In this document: positions 7,745-14,354 of the stretch, piece by piece
Layout: every line of letters starts with the position of its first letter
Numbering within the stretch: the first letter of the stretch is position 1
IMG/VR virus record: IMGVR_UViG_3300046816_000632
Location: 1-30,292 of that record
Reading direction: 5' to 3' (one strand)
From: a virus
DNA: 30,292 bases
The notes under the pieces: model-generated
What the model saw: the letters and a program-made list of their open reading frames with translations, nothing else
Told to the model about the DNA's origin: nothing
Database searches by the model: none
Program-made: the position numbers and the translations under genes

Positions 7745-8924
7745 CGACGAGGACCTCGAGCGGGTCGCTCGGCGCGAGGAAGCCGGGGAGCTTGGGGTGG
7801 TTGCGGTCGACGATTTCCTGGTCGCGCGAGGCGTCCCCGTACAGTCGCCACGCGAGCAGAAGGGACGACGTGGAAGCCCGGAGCGTCACGCTCTGGAGGT
7901 GCGGCAGCGTTTCCGCCTCGGGCGGCACGGACTGGTTCACGGCCGCGGCGAGGGCCTGGAGTTGCGAGAAGAGGTCGTCGCCGACGAGCACGGAGAGCGC
8001 GTCGATCCGCGCGAGCAGTTCGTCGCGCGTCGCCTGCGCGTCCTCGCTCGAGAGCCAGGAGTTCGTCGCCGCCGAGCTCGCCGCCGCTGCGAGCGCCTGC
8101 GCGCGCGCGAGTTGCTCGACCGCCTCGGCGTTCCCGTCGGCGTAGAGCCCCGTCGTGCTCGAGAACCCAAGCTGCGTCGAGCGGTAGTCGTCGAGGCCGA
8201 AGAAGGCGTCGATAGCGGCCTTTTTCGAGCCGAAGAGGCCCTCGACGTTCGCGACGAGGTCCTGCAGTTGGTGCGGCAGCAGACCGCCGCGGAGCACGTC
8301 GATAGCGGCGTCCGCGAGCGCGTCGACCGAGTAGAGGAAGTCCGCGACCTCTGCGAATCCGCCCTGCGAGAGGTCGAGCGTCCGCAGGTAGTTCAAGACC
8401 TCGAGCACGGAGTTGACCGCCGACGTGACGACCCACTCCGGCTGCGCCTCGACCTTCGCGCTCGCCGCGAAGGCGTCGGCGGCCGCGGCGTTCACGCCCG
8501 CGCCGGCGGTGCGCGAGAGCGAGGGCCCGTTGACGAAGGTCTCGGGGTAGAACGGGACCGACGTCCGCGTGAACACCATCCGGAAGCGCGCGACGCGGCC
8601 TTCGGACGTGGAGTGCCTGACGACGAAGGGCTCCGAGAGCGAGACCTCGAGGGTCCCGTAGTACGGGTGCACGAGGGTGCCACTGCCCTCCTTCTCGAGC
8701 GCGTCGACCAGCGCGTCGCGCTTCTCGAGGAAGTCGTCGCCCACGACGTAGCCCTCGACGGCGAACGACTGCGGCAGCTTCCCGAGGTCCTCTACGTAGG
8801 GCTCGTCGCGCCCCGGGTACTCGTGCGTCACGGTCGCGCGGCCGCCCTGAAACTCGTTCGCGTCGACCTCGAACGGGATCCCGCGGAAGGACGCGGGCCG
8901 GAGCTTGTCGCGCCAGGACGTCAC
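7737..8924 (-). CDS. Mu gpN-like tail/DNA circularisation protein
   Basis: This 395-residue protein starts with GTG at 8924. The N-terminal domain has RDKLRPASFRGIPFEVD, GGRATVTHEYPGRDEPYVED and GYVVGDDFLEKRDALV, followed by GTLVHPYYGTLEV. This is the classic DNA-circulation N-terminal domain, found in Mu gpN and similar proteins, which attach at the tube end near the hub. The C-terminal two thirds are alanine-rich and helical. Its place between tape measure and hub is the expected one. Confidence 0.9.
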   Translation of the reverse strand: MTSWRDKLRPASFRGIPFEVDANEFQGGRATVTHEYPGRDEPYVEDLGKLPQSFAVEGYVVGDDFLEKRDALVDALEKEGSGTLVHPYYGTLEVSLSEPFVVRHSTSEGRVARFRMVFTRTSVPFYPETFVNGPSLSRTAGAGVNAAAADAFAASAKVEAQPEWVVTSAVNSVLEVLNYLRTLDLSQGGFAEVADFLYSVDALADAAIDVLRGGLLPHQLQDLVANVEGLFGSKKAAIDAFFGLDDYRSTQLGFSSTTGLYADGNAEAVEQLARAQALAAAASSAATNSWLSSEDAQATRDELLARIDALSVLVGDDLFSQLQALAAAVNQSVPPEAETLPHLQSVTLRASTSSLLLAWRLYGDASRDQEIVDRNHPKLPGFLAPSDPLEVLVDA

Positions 8925-8925
8925 G

Positions 8926-10536
8926 CTAGAACCCGTCCAGGTTGGAGTAGCCGAGGGAGAGGTCGAGGTCGACGCCCTGGTTCCCAGCCTCGGACACGCG
9001 CGCGCCCTTCGGGAGGTTCTGGAACTCGACCTTCACGTGCGTCGAGCCGGGAACCGGCGTCACGGTTGCGCCGCCCTGCGCGCGGCGCACGAGCGAGTCC
9101 GTCAGGCGCGCGGGACCGACCGCGACCTCGCCCGCGAGCTTCAGCGGCGCGAACGCCCAGCCCGGGATTGCGTCCTTGATCTCCGCCCAGAGGTTCGAGA
9201 AGAAGCCCGGGAGCTTCGACCACTCGTCCTCGATCCAGCGCACGGGCGCGAGCAGTTGCCAGACTGCTCCCTTGAGGTAGAACTTGAAGACGTCGAACTC
9301 GATCCGCATCGCCTGCCAAATAAACTTCCACTGCGACGCGAGGAGCAGCACGTCGACGATCAGAAGTCCGATCGCGAGCACGACGGCGGTGATTGCGAGC
9401 ACGACCCAGCCTGCGGGCGTTCCGACGAGCGCGGCGGACAGCGTGTAGAGCGCGGCGACGGACGAGAGGACGGCGGGCACGACCGTGACTGCGAGGACGG
9501 TTCCGATCGCTCCGAGCAGGACGGGCACGGGCCCAACCGTGTCGACGAGCCACGCGAAGGCCTTGACCAGCGGCTCGAGGGCGTCGAGCAACTCGCCCAT
9601 AACGCGCACGAGCTTGTCGACGGCGGCCGGCAGGTCTCGAGCGAACTTCCGCGCCCACTCGGAGAGTTCGGCGCGGTGCCCGACGAGGAAGTCGCGCAGC
9701 TTGACCGCGAGTTCCTGGAACGCGGGCAGCAGCGCGACGCCGATCACGTTTCGCGCGCCCGTGAGTGCTTCTTCGACTTGGTGCCAGGAGTGAACGAACT
9801 CCTTCGAGGCCTCGGCGTCCTCCTTCGAGAGGACGACGCCGAGTTCGTGCGCCTCGGCGCCCATTTTCGCGAAGCCGGCGGCGCCGCCCTTCAGGAACTC
9901 GGTCAGCCGGGAACCCTGACGCCCGAAGAGGAGCGATGAGATTGCGGCGCGCTTCAGCGGGTCGTCGAGTTGGTTGAGCCTGTCGGCCACCTCGCCGAGG
10001 AGTTCGTCGATCGGCCGCAGCCGGTGGTCCGCGTCGAAGACGTTGATTCCGAGGCGCCGGAAGCCCTCGTTCGCGGCCTTGTTGCGCAGCGCCACCTGGC
10101 CGATCGTGCGCGAGAACTTCGCCATGCTCGCGTCGAAGTCCTCCGTCTCGAGACCGGCCGCGCGCGCGGCGTACGCGAGCTCCTGGTACTTCTCGACCGT
10201 GAGTCCGATGCGTCCCGCGGCGCGCACGGCGTTGACTCCCGCGCGCGCGGTGCCTCCGACGACCTCGTACAGGGCGAACCCGACGCCGGCGAGGATCGCT
10301 CCGACCTTCAGGAAGCCCGAGGCGAGGCTGTGGACGAGTTCGCTTCCCGCGCGCGCGACGCCCTGGAACCCCTCGACGACCTTGTTCAGGCCGGAGGCTT
10401 CGGAGAGCGCGCCGAGCTTCGTTCCGACCTCGCGGAGCGGCGCGAAGGTCTTCTTGACGCTCGCTTGCATCTTCGCGAGCGGCGCCGTCCACCTGTCGGT
10501 GGCCGAAATAACGACGGACAGCGGGAAGGTGATCAC
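8926..10536 (-). CDS. Tail tape measure protein
   Basis: This 536-residue protein starts with GTG at 10536. It begins with a charged helical segment (ISATDRWTAPLAKMQASVKK), has a glycine/alanine-rich hydrophobic region at about 76-95, and another at about 333-401. The C-terminal end has VEFQNLPKGARVSEAGNQG and DLDLSLGYSN, a recurrent end of Mu-type tape measures. The protein sets tail length and is ejected with the DNA. By the usual ratio of about 0.15 nm per residue, this size would suggest a tail near 80 nm, an inference only. It lies directly after the frameshifted chaperone gene. Confidence 0.92.
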   Translation of the reverse strand: MITFPLSVVISATDRWTAPLAKMQASVKKTFAPLREVGTKLGALSEASGLNKVVEGFQGVARAGSELVHSLASGFLKVGAILAGVGFALYEVVGGTARAGVNAVRAAGRIGLTVEKYQELAYAARAAGLETEDFDASMAKFSRTIGQVALRNKAANEGFRRLGINVFDADHRLRPIDELLGEVADRLNQLDDPLKRAAISSLLFGRQGSRLTEFLKGGAAGFAKMGAEAHELGVVLSKEDAEASKEFVHSWHQVEEALTGARNVIGVALLPAFQELAVKLRDFLVGHRAELSEWARKFARDLPAAVDKLVRVMGELLDALEPLVKAFAWLVDTVGPVPVLLGAIGTVLAVTVVPAVLSSVAALYTLSAALVGTPAGWVVLAITAVVLAIGLLIVDVLLLASQWKFIWQAMRIEFDVFKFYLKGAVWQLLAPVRWIEDEWSKLPGFFSNLWAEIKDAIPGWAFAPLKLAGEVAVGPARLTDSLVRRAQGGATVTPVPGSTHVKVEFQNLPKGARVSEAGNQGVDLDLSLGYSNLDGF

Positions 10537-10545
10537 GCCCGGAGT

Positions 10546-10964
10546 CTACCCTTCGGAGGCTTTCTGGCGAGCCCTCGCGAGGGTCTCCGCCGCCTCCCAC
10601 CAGAACGCGAGTTCCTCGACGTCGAGGTCGAGCAACTCGTCTCGCCCGAAGTGCAGTTCCGACCCGAGGAGGGCTAGGCGCCCGGGCCAGTCGGAGGGAA
10701 ACCCTGGACGAGTCCCTGGACCACGTCCGAGATTGCCTTGTAGTCGGCTGCGTCGAGCTCGTCGACCTGCTCGGCCGTGAGGCCGCAGATTTTCGCGAGG
10801 AACGGGTGCAGGTCGCCCAGCGTCTTCACCTCGGAGGGGAAGAGGCGCATCTCCTTCCCCTTCGGTCGCTTGACGTAGACGGTGTCGATCTTCTCGCCCG
10901 AGGCCTCGATCGGCACCTTGAGCTTGTAGACCTCGTGCGCCCTGTCGGGAGCCTGGTTGCTCAC
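10546..10964 (-). CDS. Tail assembly chaperone, -1 frameshift long form
   Basis: A ribosome that slips back one base at GGGTTTC (10698-10704) leaves the short chaperone frame after its residue 89 and reads 50 more codons to TAG at 10546-10548. The product has 139 residues. The extension starts PSDWPGRLALLGSELHFGRD and ends with an acidic, tryptophan-bearing segment (LDVEELAFWWEAAETLARA), typical of the second part of such chaperones. The extension fills the otherwise empty gap before the tape measure gene. In lambda (G-GT), P2 (E-E') and Mu-like phages the long form binds the tape measure and recruits tail tube subunits. The coordinates cover both frames; residue counts assume the slip. Confidence 0.82.
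10674..10964 (-). CDS. Tail assembly chaperone, short form (Mu gp41-like)
   Basis: This 96-residue protein starts with GTG at 10964, overlapping the tube gene stop as GTGA. It has KLKVPIEASGEKIDTVYVKR, LRLF-type spacing (MRLFPSEVKTLGD) and CGLTAEQVDELDAADYKAI, the hallmark of the E/gp41 chaperone family. The gene ends QGFPPTGPGA and its last codons overlap the slippery site that makes the long form. In related phages the short form is made in excess over the long form and both are needed for tail assembly but are absent from the virion. Confidence 0.9.
   Translation of the reverse strand: MSNQAPDRAHEVYKLKVPIEASGEKIDTVYVKRPKGKEMRLFPSEVKTLGDLHPFLAKICGLTAEQVDELDAADYKAISDVVQGLVQGFPPTGPGA
10698..10704 (-). 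promoter_or_regulatory. -1 ribosomal frameshift slippery heptamer GGGTTTC
   Basis: On the minus strand the short chaperone frame reads CAG GGT TTC. With the last base of CAG this gives G GGT TTC, a perfect X-XXY-YYZ heptamer that allows re-pairing as GGG TTT in the -1 frame. The alternative frame then stays open for 50 codons and ends just before the tape measure gene. Confidence 0.82.
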
Positions 10965-11341
10965 TGGCTGAACTCGTCGGCGCGCATCGCCTGGAAGACG
11001 ACGTCGACCTTGCCGTCCTCGGACTGCACGGTGCCGGCGCCCGCGTACCAGGCCTCCGAGAGCGTGACGCCCTTGCCGTTGCGACCGGTCCAGATCACGG
11101 TCGCTCCGGAGACGTTGAAGAACCCGCGCAGGTCGAAGCCCTGGCGGTCCGTCACCTCGAGCTTCAGGTATGGCACCTTCGGCTTCTCGGAGAAGCCGTG
11201 CACCCGGTCGGCTCCGACGATCGCCTCGCGCTGCGGCTCGCCGAGGTCATACTCGACGTTGCCGACGACGTCGACGATTTCGCCGTTCACCTTGACGGAC
11301 AGGGTCCCGCCTCGGGCCCTCTTCGGTTGAGTTGTTGCCAT
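10961..11341 (-). CDS. Tail tube protein (Mu gpM family)
   Basis: This 126-residue protein starts with ATG at 11341. Family features are RARGGTLSVKVNGEIVDVVG, YDLGEPQREAIVGADRVHGF, SEKPKVPYLKLEVTDRQGFD and, near the end, LSEAWYAGAGTVQSEDGKVD. The tube forms the rigid inner channel of contractile tails. The gene follows the sheath gene with only a 30-base gap that contains a small hairpin, matching the sheath-tube order of Mu and P2. Confidence 0.92.
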   Translation of the reverse strand: MATTQPKRARGGTLSVKVNGEIVDVVGNVEYDLGEPQREAIVGADRVHGFSEKPKVPYLKLEVTDRQGFDLRGFFNVSGATVIWTGRNGKGVTLSEAWYAGAGTVQSEDGKVDVVFQAMRADEFSQ

Positions 11342-11354
11342 CGTTTCGAGTTCC

Positions 11355-11371
11355 CCGGGGACGAGCCCCGG
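11355..11371 (-). other. Short hairpin between sheath and tube genes
   Basis: CCGGGG (11355-11360) pairs with CCCCGG (11366-11371) around a 5-base loop. It lies directly behind the sheath stop codon. There is no T-run, so it is not a standard terminator. It may mark mRNA processing or partial attenuation. Confidence 0.45.
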
Positions 11372-12838
11372 CTAGAGGATGAAGCCGATCTTCGCGGCGA
11401 GCACGCGCAGGCCGTTGACCAGGTTCGGCGGCATGTAGACGTCCATGCGCGAGGGGTCCGAGGCGTTGCGCTCGACGATCAGGTCGTTCTTGAACTGGTC
11501 GACGTCCTCGACGAGGCCGAGCGCCTCCCACTGGCCGAAGAGCGAGAGGATTTCCGCCTTCACGAGCGACGGCGTCACGATCGACTGACCGCCAGCGAAG
11601 CGCGTGTCGTCGTCGGCGACCTTCACGCGCCCGTAGCGCGACGCCATGAGGTTGGTGAAGTCCCAGCGCAGGCGCGAGAGCACGAGCGGCGTGTTCGCGT
11701 CGAGGTAGGCCGGGTCCGACGCGCCCTGCGGGTTCGTCTTGTACGTCCCGATCACGCGCTCGAGTTGGCACGTGCCGTCCGCCGCGACCGTGAAGGTCGA
11801 GATTCCGGAGTAGAGCAGCGAGTTGCGCTGCGCCTGCGTCCAACGGTCCGAGGTCGCGGGCGCGAGCGCCCCGACGAGCGGGAGGGTCTGGAAGGGGAGC
11901 GCCTGGTCGATCTGGGCCGACCCGGAGACCTGGGCCGCGGCCATCGCGGCGAACTCCCAGGGCGTCGTCGGGCTCTTGCTGTTCGGGATGATCGCGCAGC
12001 GCTTCGCGTTGCGTTGGTTCCCGAGCGTGGAGACGGTCGAGAAGTCGCCCGCCTTGCTGACGATCGCGTAGGCGTCCACGTGGCGCCCGGCGCTCGCGCG
12101 CGAGTCGAGCTCGGCCTCGATCCCGGTCAGGTTCGTCGCGTCGGTGGCGGCGAAGGTGATCAGGTTGAACCAGACGTCGCCGAGCTTCGGCCAGACGCCC
12201 GAGAGGTCGACGTCGCCGGTGCCCCCCGACATCGCGGTCACGGTCACGCCGAGGCCCGCGGGGCGCGCCTCGCCGTCCTGGTAGGAGTCGCGCAGGTCGA
12301 CGTCGTTGCCGAGGACGCCGACGTTGCGCGCGGTCAGCGTGACGGTTCCCAGGCTCGAGGACGCGGTCACGGCGCAGGACGTGTCGGCGTTGATCGCCGC
12401 GGCGAGCGCGCTGGCGATCGCGGTCGTGCTCTCCCCGATCGTCACGGACACGGGGTAGCGCTTGCCTCCGACGTAGGCCGCGAAGGTCGCGTTCTCCGTT
12501 GCCGATCCCGAGAAGGCGTAGGTGCCGGTCGCGGCGGTTCCCGACGGGTCCGCGACCGCGATTGCCCACGTGGGCGTCTCGAGGTTGTTCGCGAAGTGCG
12601 CGGCGGCCATCTGCGCGAGTTGGCTTCCCGCGCCGAAGAACTGCGAGGCCTGGTCCTTCGAGAGGAGGCGGACGAGGGTCAGCGCCGCGACCGTGCCGGC
12701 GCCCGTGCGCTTCTGGCCGATCAAGAGGTGTTGGTAGGGCTGCGCCTGCAGGCCTTGGGCCGCGCGCGTCGCGTCGAACTCGACGAAGACGAAGGGGGTC
12801 CGGGTCGTCGGCGCGATTTCGTTGAAGTTGACGGTCAC
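11372..12838 (-). CDS. Tail sheath protein (Mu gpL family)
   Basis: This 488-residue protein starts with GTG at 12838, overlapping the upstream stop as GTGA. The N-terminus has TPFVFVEFDATRAAQGLQ and YQHLLIGQKRTGAGT, then SQFFGAGSQLAQMAAAHFAN and the insertion AATGTYAFSGSATE, all typical of Mu-like sheaths. Later parts include GNQRNAKRCAIIPNSKSPTT and the C-terminal domain with DVYMPPNLVNGLRVLAAKIG. The sheath contracts to drive the tube through the cell envelope. The size is close to Mu gpL. Confidence 0.94.
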   Translation of the reverse strand: MTVNFNEIAPTTRTPFVFVEFDATRAAQGLQAQPYQHLLIGQKRTGAGTVAALTLVRLLSKDQASQFFGAGSQLAQMAAAHFANNLETPTWAIAVADPSGTAATGTYAFSGSATENATFAAYVGGKRYPVSVTIGESTTAIASALAAAINADTSCAVTASSSLGTVTLTARNVGVLGNDVDLRDSYQDGEARPAGLGVTVTAMSGGTGDVDLSGVWPKLGDVWFNLITFAATDATNLTGIEAELDSRASAGRHVDAYAIVSKAGDFSTVSTLGNQRNAKRCAIIPNSKSPTTPWEFAAMAAAQVSGSAQIDQALPFQTLPLVGALAPATSDRWTQAQRNSLLYSGISTFTVAADGTCQLERVIGTYKTNPQGASDPAYLDANTPLVLSRLRWDFTNLMASRYGRVKVADDDTRFAGGQSIVTPSLVKAEILSLFGQWEALGLVEDVDQFKNDLIVERNASDPSRMDVYMPPNLVNGLRVLAAKIGFIL

Positions 12839-13038
12839 GGGTTCGGCTCCTCGTTCTGTTCGTTCTGTTCGACTTGTTCCTCGGGAGTGTCCTCCTCGAC
12901 GTCCCCGTCCGCCAGAAGGCGGCTCCAGAAGGAGTTCCGGGGCAACTCCTCTCCGTCGGTCGCAAGCCTACCCGTTTCCGGGTCCCGGATCAGCACGCCC
13001 GGACGCAGGCTCAGCACGAAGAAGGGGGACTGGCTCAA
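12835..13038 (-). CDS. DUF2635-type tail protein (Mu gp38-like)
   Basis: This is a small gene of 67 codons starting with TTG at 13038, which overlaps the upstream TGA as TTGA. It has LRPGVLIRDPETGRLATDGE, then ELPRNSFWSRLLADGDVEED, the core of the DUF2635 family found immediately before the sheath gene in Mu-like phages. The C-terminal 15 residues are rich in glutamate, glutamine and asparagine. The exact role is unknown. Confidence 0.85.
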   Translation of the reverse strand: MSQSPFFVLSLRPGVLIRDPETGRLATDGEELPRNSFWSRLLADGDVEEDTPEEQVEQNEQNEEPNP

Positions 13039-13607
13039 GGTTGTGCTCCCGTCGCGAGCTCGACTTCGGTGGTGGCGCCTTCGGCCGCGATCTCGGCGCG
13101 CACGCTGCGCAGGTTGTCGAACCCGCCGACCGGGTGCTCGCCGACCTCGGTGGGGTAGGTTACCTCGTAGGTCATGGTAGCGAACCCGAAGTAGTCGGCG
13201 CCCTCGTTCACGAGGTCGAACTCCCAGCCCTTCTCCTTCGTCGACTCGACGAGGCCGCCGAGGGTTTCGTCGCGCTCGATCTGCTCGGAGACCTGGTTGC
13301 AGAGCACGTCGACTGCGTCGCTCGTCCCAGAGTCGGGCGCCGGGGTCTGGATTCCGACCGCCAGTTCGATCTTGAGCTCGAGCTTCCGCACGTAGTCGCG
13401 CGGGGCCTCGTTCCCGAGCTCGCACGACTCGCGCAGGGCGTAGACCGCGCAGTTCGGCAAGGTCTTCGGCCAGAAGGGGCGCGCGCGCTGGGGAAAGACC
13501 TTCTGCTCGAAGTCGAGGTCGAGGCCCTTCAAGCGCTCGACGACCGCTGCGACGATCTGCGCGCGGGTGACGCGGTAGTTCGGGTCGCGCACGCTCGAGA
13601 AGATCAC
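13035..13607 (-). CDS. Putative tail terminator/completion protein
   Basis: This 190-residue protein starts with GTG at 13607, overlapping the upstream stop as GTGA. The layout fits tail terminators: an N-terminal helix (RVTRAQIVAAVVERLKGLD), the strand-turn PNCAVYALRESCEL, a central strand KLELKIELAVGIQTP, a helix with LCNQVSEQIERDETLGGLV, and a final strand FGFATMTYEVTYPTEVG. Terminators cap the tail tube and join it to the head. Its position between the connector and the DUF2635/sheath genes agrees. The family was assigned by pattern, not by search. Confidence 0.72.
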   Translation of the reverse strand: MIFSSVRDPNYRVTRAQIVAAVVERLKGLDLDFEQKVFPQRARPFWPKTLPNCAVYALRESCELGNEAPRDYVRKLELKIELAVGIQTPAPDSGTSDAVDVLCNQVSEQIERDETLGGLVESTKEKGWEFDLVNEGADYFGFATMTYEVTYPTEVGEHPVGGFDNLRSVRAEIAAEGATTEVELATGAQP

Positions 13608-13927
13608 GAGGGGAGCCTCCGGCCCACGATCAAGACCGACCCGGTCCCGTCTACTCGAGCTTCCTCGACTCGGAACGAGTCGCCGCGGCACTCGAAGACG
13701 TCGCCGTCCTGCGGCTCGGGTCCGCCGAGGTCGGCGAGGCGCAAGAGGATGTTCGGCTTCGTGGACACGATCGCGGCCCCGCTCGAGGGCTCGACCTCGA
13801 CGTACTCCTCGGAGTACGGGCACTGGATCGAAACGGGAGAGCCTCCGGTCGGCCGGTACGTGACCGGCTCTCCGAAGGCTCCTCGCACGGCCAGGTTGCC
13901 GGCGTCGATCGTGTCCCGCCAGCCCAC
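13604..13927 (-). CDS. Head-tail connector (lambda gpFII / Gifsy-2-like)
   Basis: This 107-residue protein has its likely start at GTG 13927, 11 bases after the decoration protein stop; longer readings would overlap that gene. It reads GWRDTIDAGNLAVRGAFGEP, then VTYRPTGGSPVSIQCPYSEE, AIVSTKPNILLRLADLGGPE, DGDVFECRGDSFRVEEARVD. This is the pattern of small connector proteins of the lambda FII / Gifsy-2 type, often misnamed ATP-binding sugar transporter. They attach below the portal ring. Context between capsid and tail genes agrees. Confidence 0.82.
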   Translation of the reverse strand: MGWRDTIDAGNLAVRGAFGEPVTYRPTGGSPVSIQCPYSEEYVEVEPSSGAAIVSTKPNILLRLADLGGPEPQDGDVFECRGDSFRVEEARVDGTGSVLIVGRRLPS

Positions 13928-13938
13928 GGCGACGCCGT

Positions 13939-14277
13939 CTAGACGGTGCCGTTGAGCTTGATGATCACGGTGGGCGCGCTCGTGACCGTGATCACGAGAC
14001 CCACGCAGACGCCCACCTTCGTGTTGCTGCTGCTCGTCTTCGTGAGCCGGTGGTTCGTGTTGTCCCAGTACAGGATGTCGCCCGGGGAGCAGTCGTCGGT
14101 CGTGAGCTTCGGGAGCTCGAAGATTCCCTCGGTGTCGAGGGCGACGAGGTCGCCGGTCCCGCCCGCTGCGCCGGCGACGCCGAAGAGCGTCGTTCCGATC
14201 AGGTAGGCCGTTCCGGACACCATCGCCGACGGCGCGACGACGGTGATCGTTTTCCCGCTTCCTTGGTTGTTGTTCAC
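13939..14277 (-). CDS. Capsid decoration protein (DUF2190-type)
   Basis: This 112-residue protein starts with GTG at 14277 with GAGGGA upstream. It has GKTITVVAPSAMVSGTAYLI, GTTLFGVAGAAGGTGDLVAL, GIFELPKLTTDDCSPGDILY and TKVGVCVGLVI, matching DUF2190-type proteins that follow capsid genes and probably decorate the capsid. It lies directly after the protease/capsid gene and a hairpin. No lambda gpD-like gene is seen, so this protein may fill the capsid-stabilising role. Confidence 0.85.
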   Translation of the reverse strand: MNNNQGSGKTITVVAPSAMVSGTAYLIGTTLFGVAGAAGGTGDLVALDTEGIFELPKLTTDDCSPGDILYWDNTNHRLTKTSSSNTKVGVCVGLVITVTSAPTVIIKLNGTV

Positions 14278-14307
14278 GTTCTGGTTCCCTCGTCTCGGTT
14301 TTCTCGA

Positions 14308-14330
14308 GGGGAGGAGCAGCGCCCCTCCCC
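14308..14330 (-). other. Hairpin between capsid and decoration genes
   Basis: GGGGAGG (14308-14314) and CCTCCCC (14324-14330) form a 7-base stem with a 9-base loop, 24 bases after the capsid stop codon. No T-run follows on the minus strand. It may tune expression of genes behind the capsid gene. Confidence 0.5.
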
Positions 14331-14354
14331 GTTGGCTTCACGTCTCGCTCAGGA

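Noticed and set aside
11198-13180. Long plus-strand open frame opposite the tail sheath gene
   Set aside because: The translation is arginine/valine/aspartate-rich with no recognisable pattern, opposite a clear sheath gene. Other long plus-strand frames (for example 2197-3798, 14814-16301) were rejected for the same reason.
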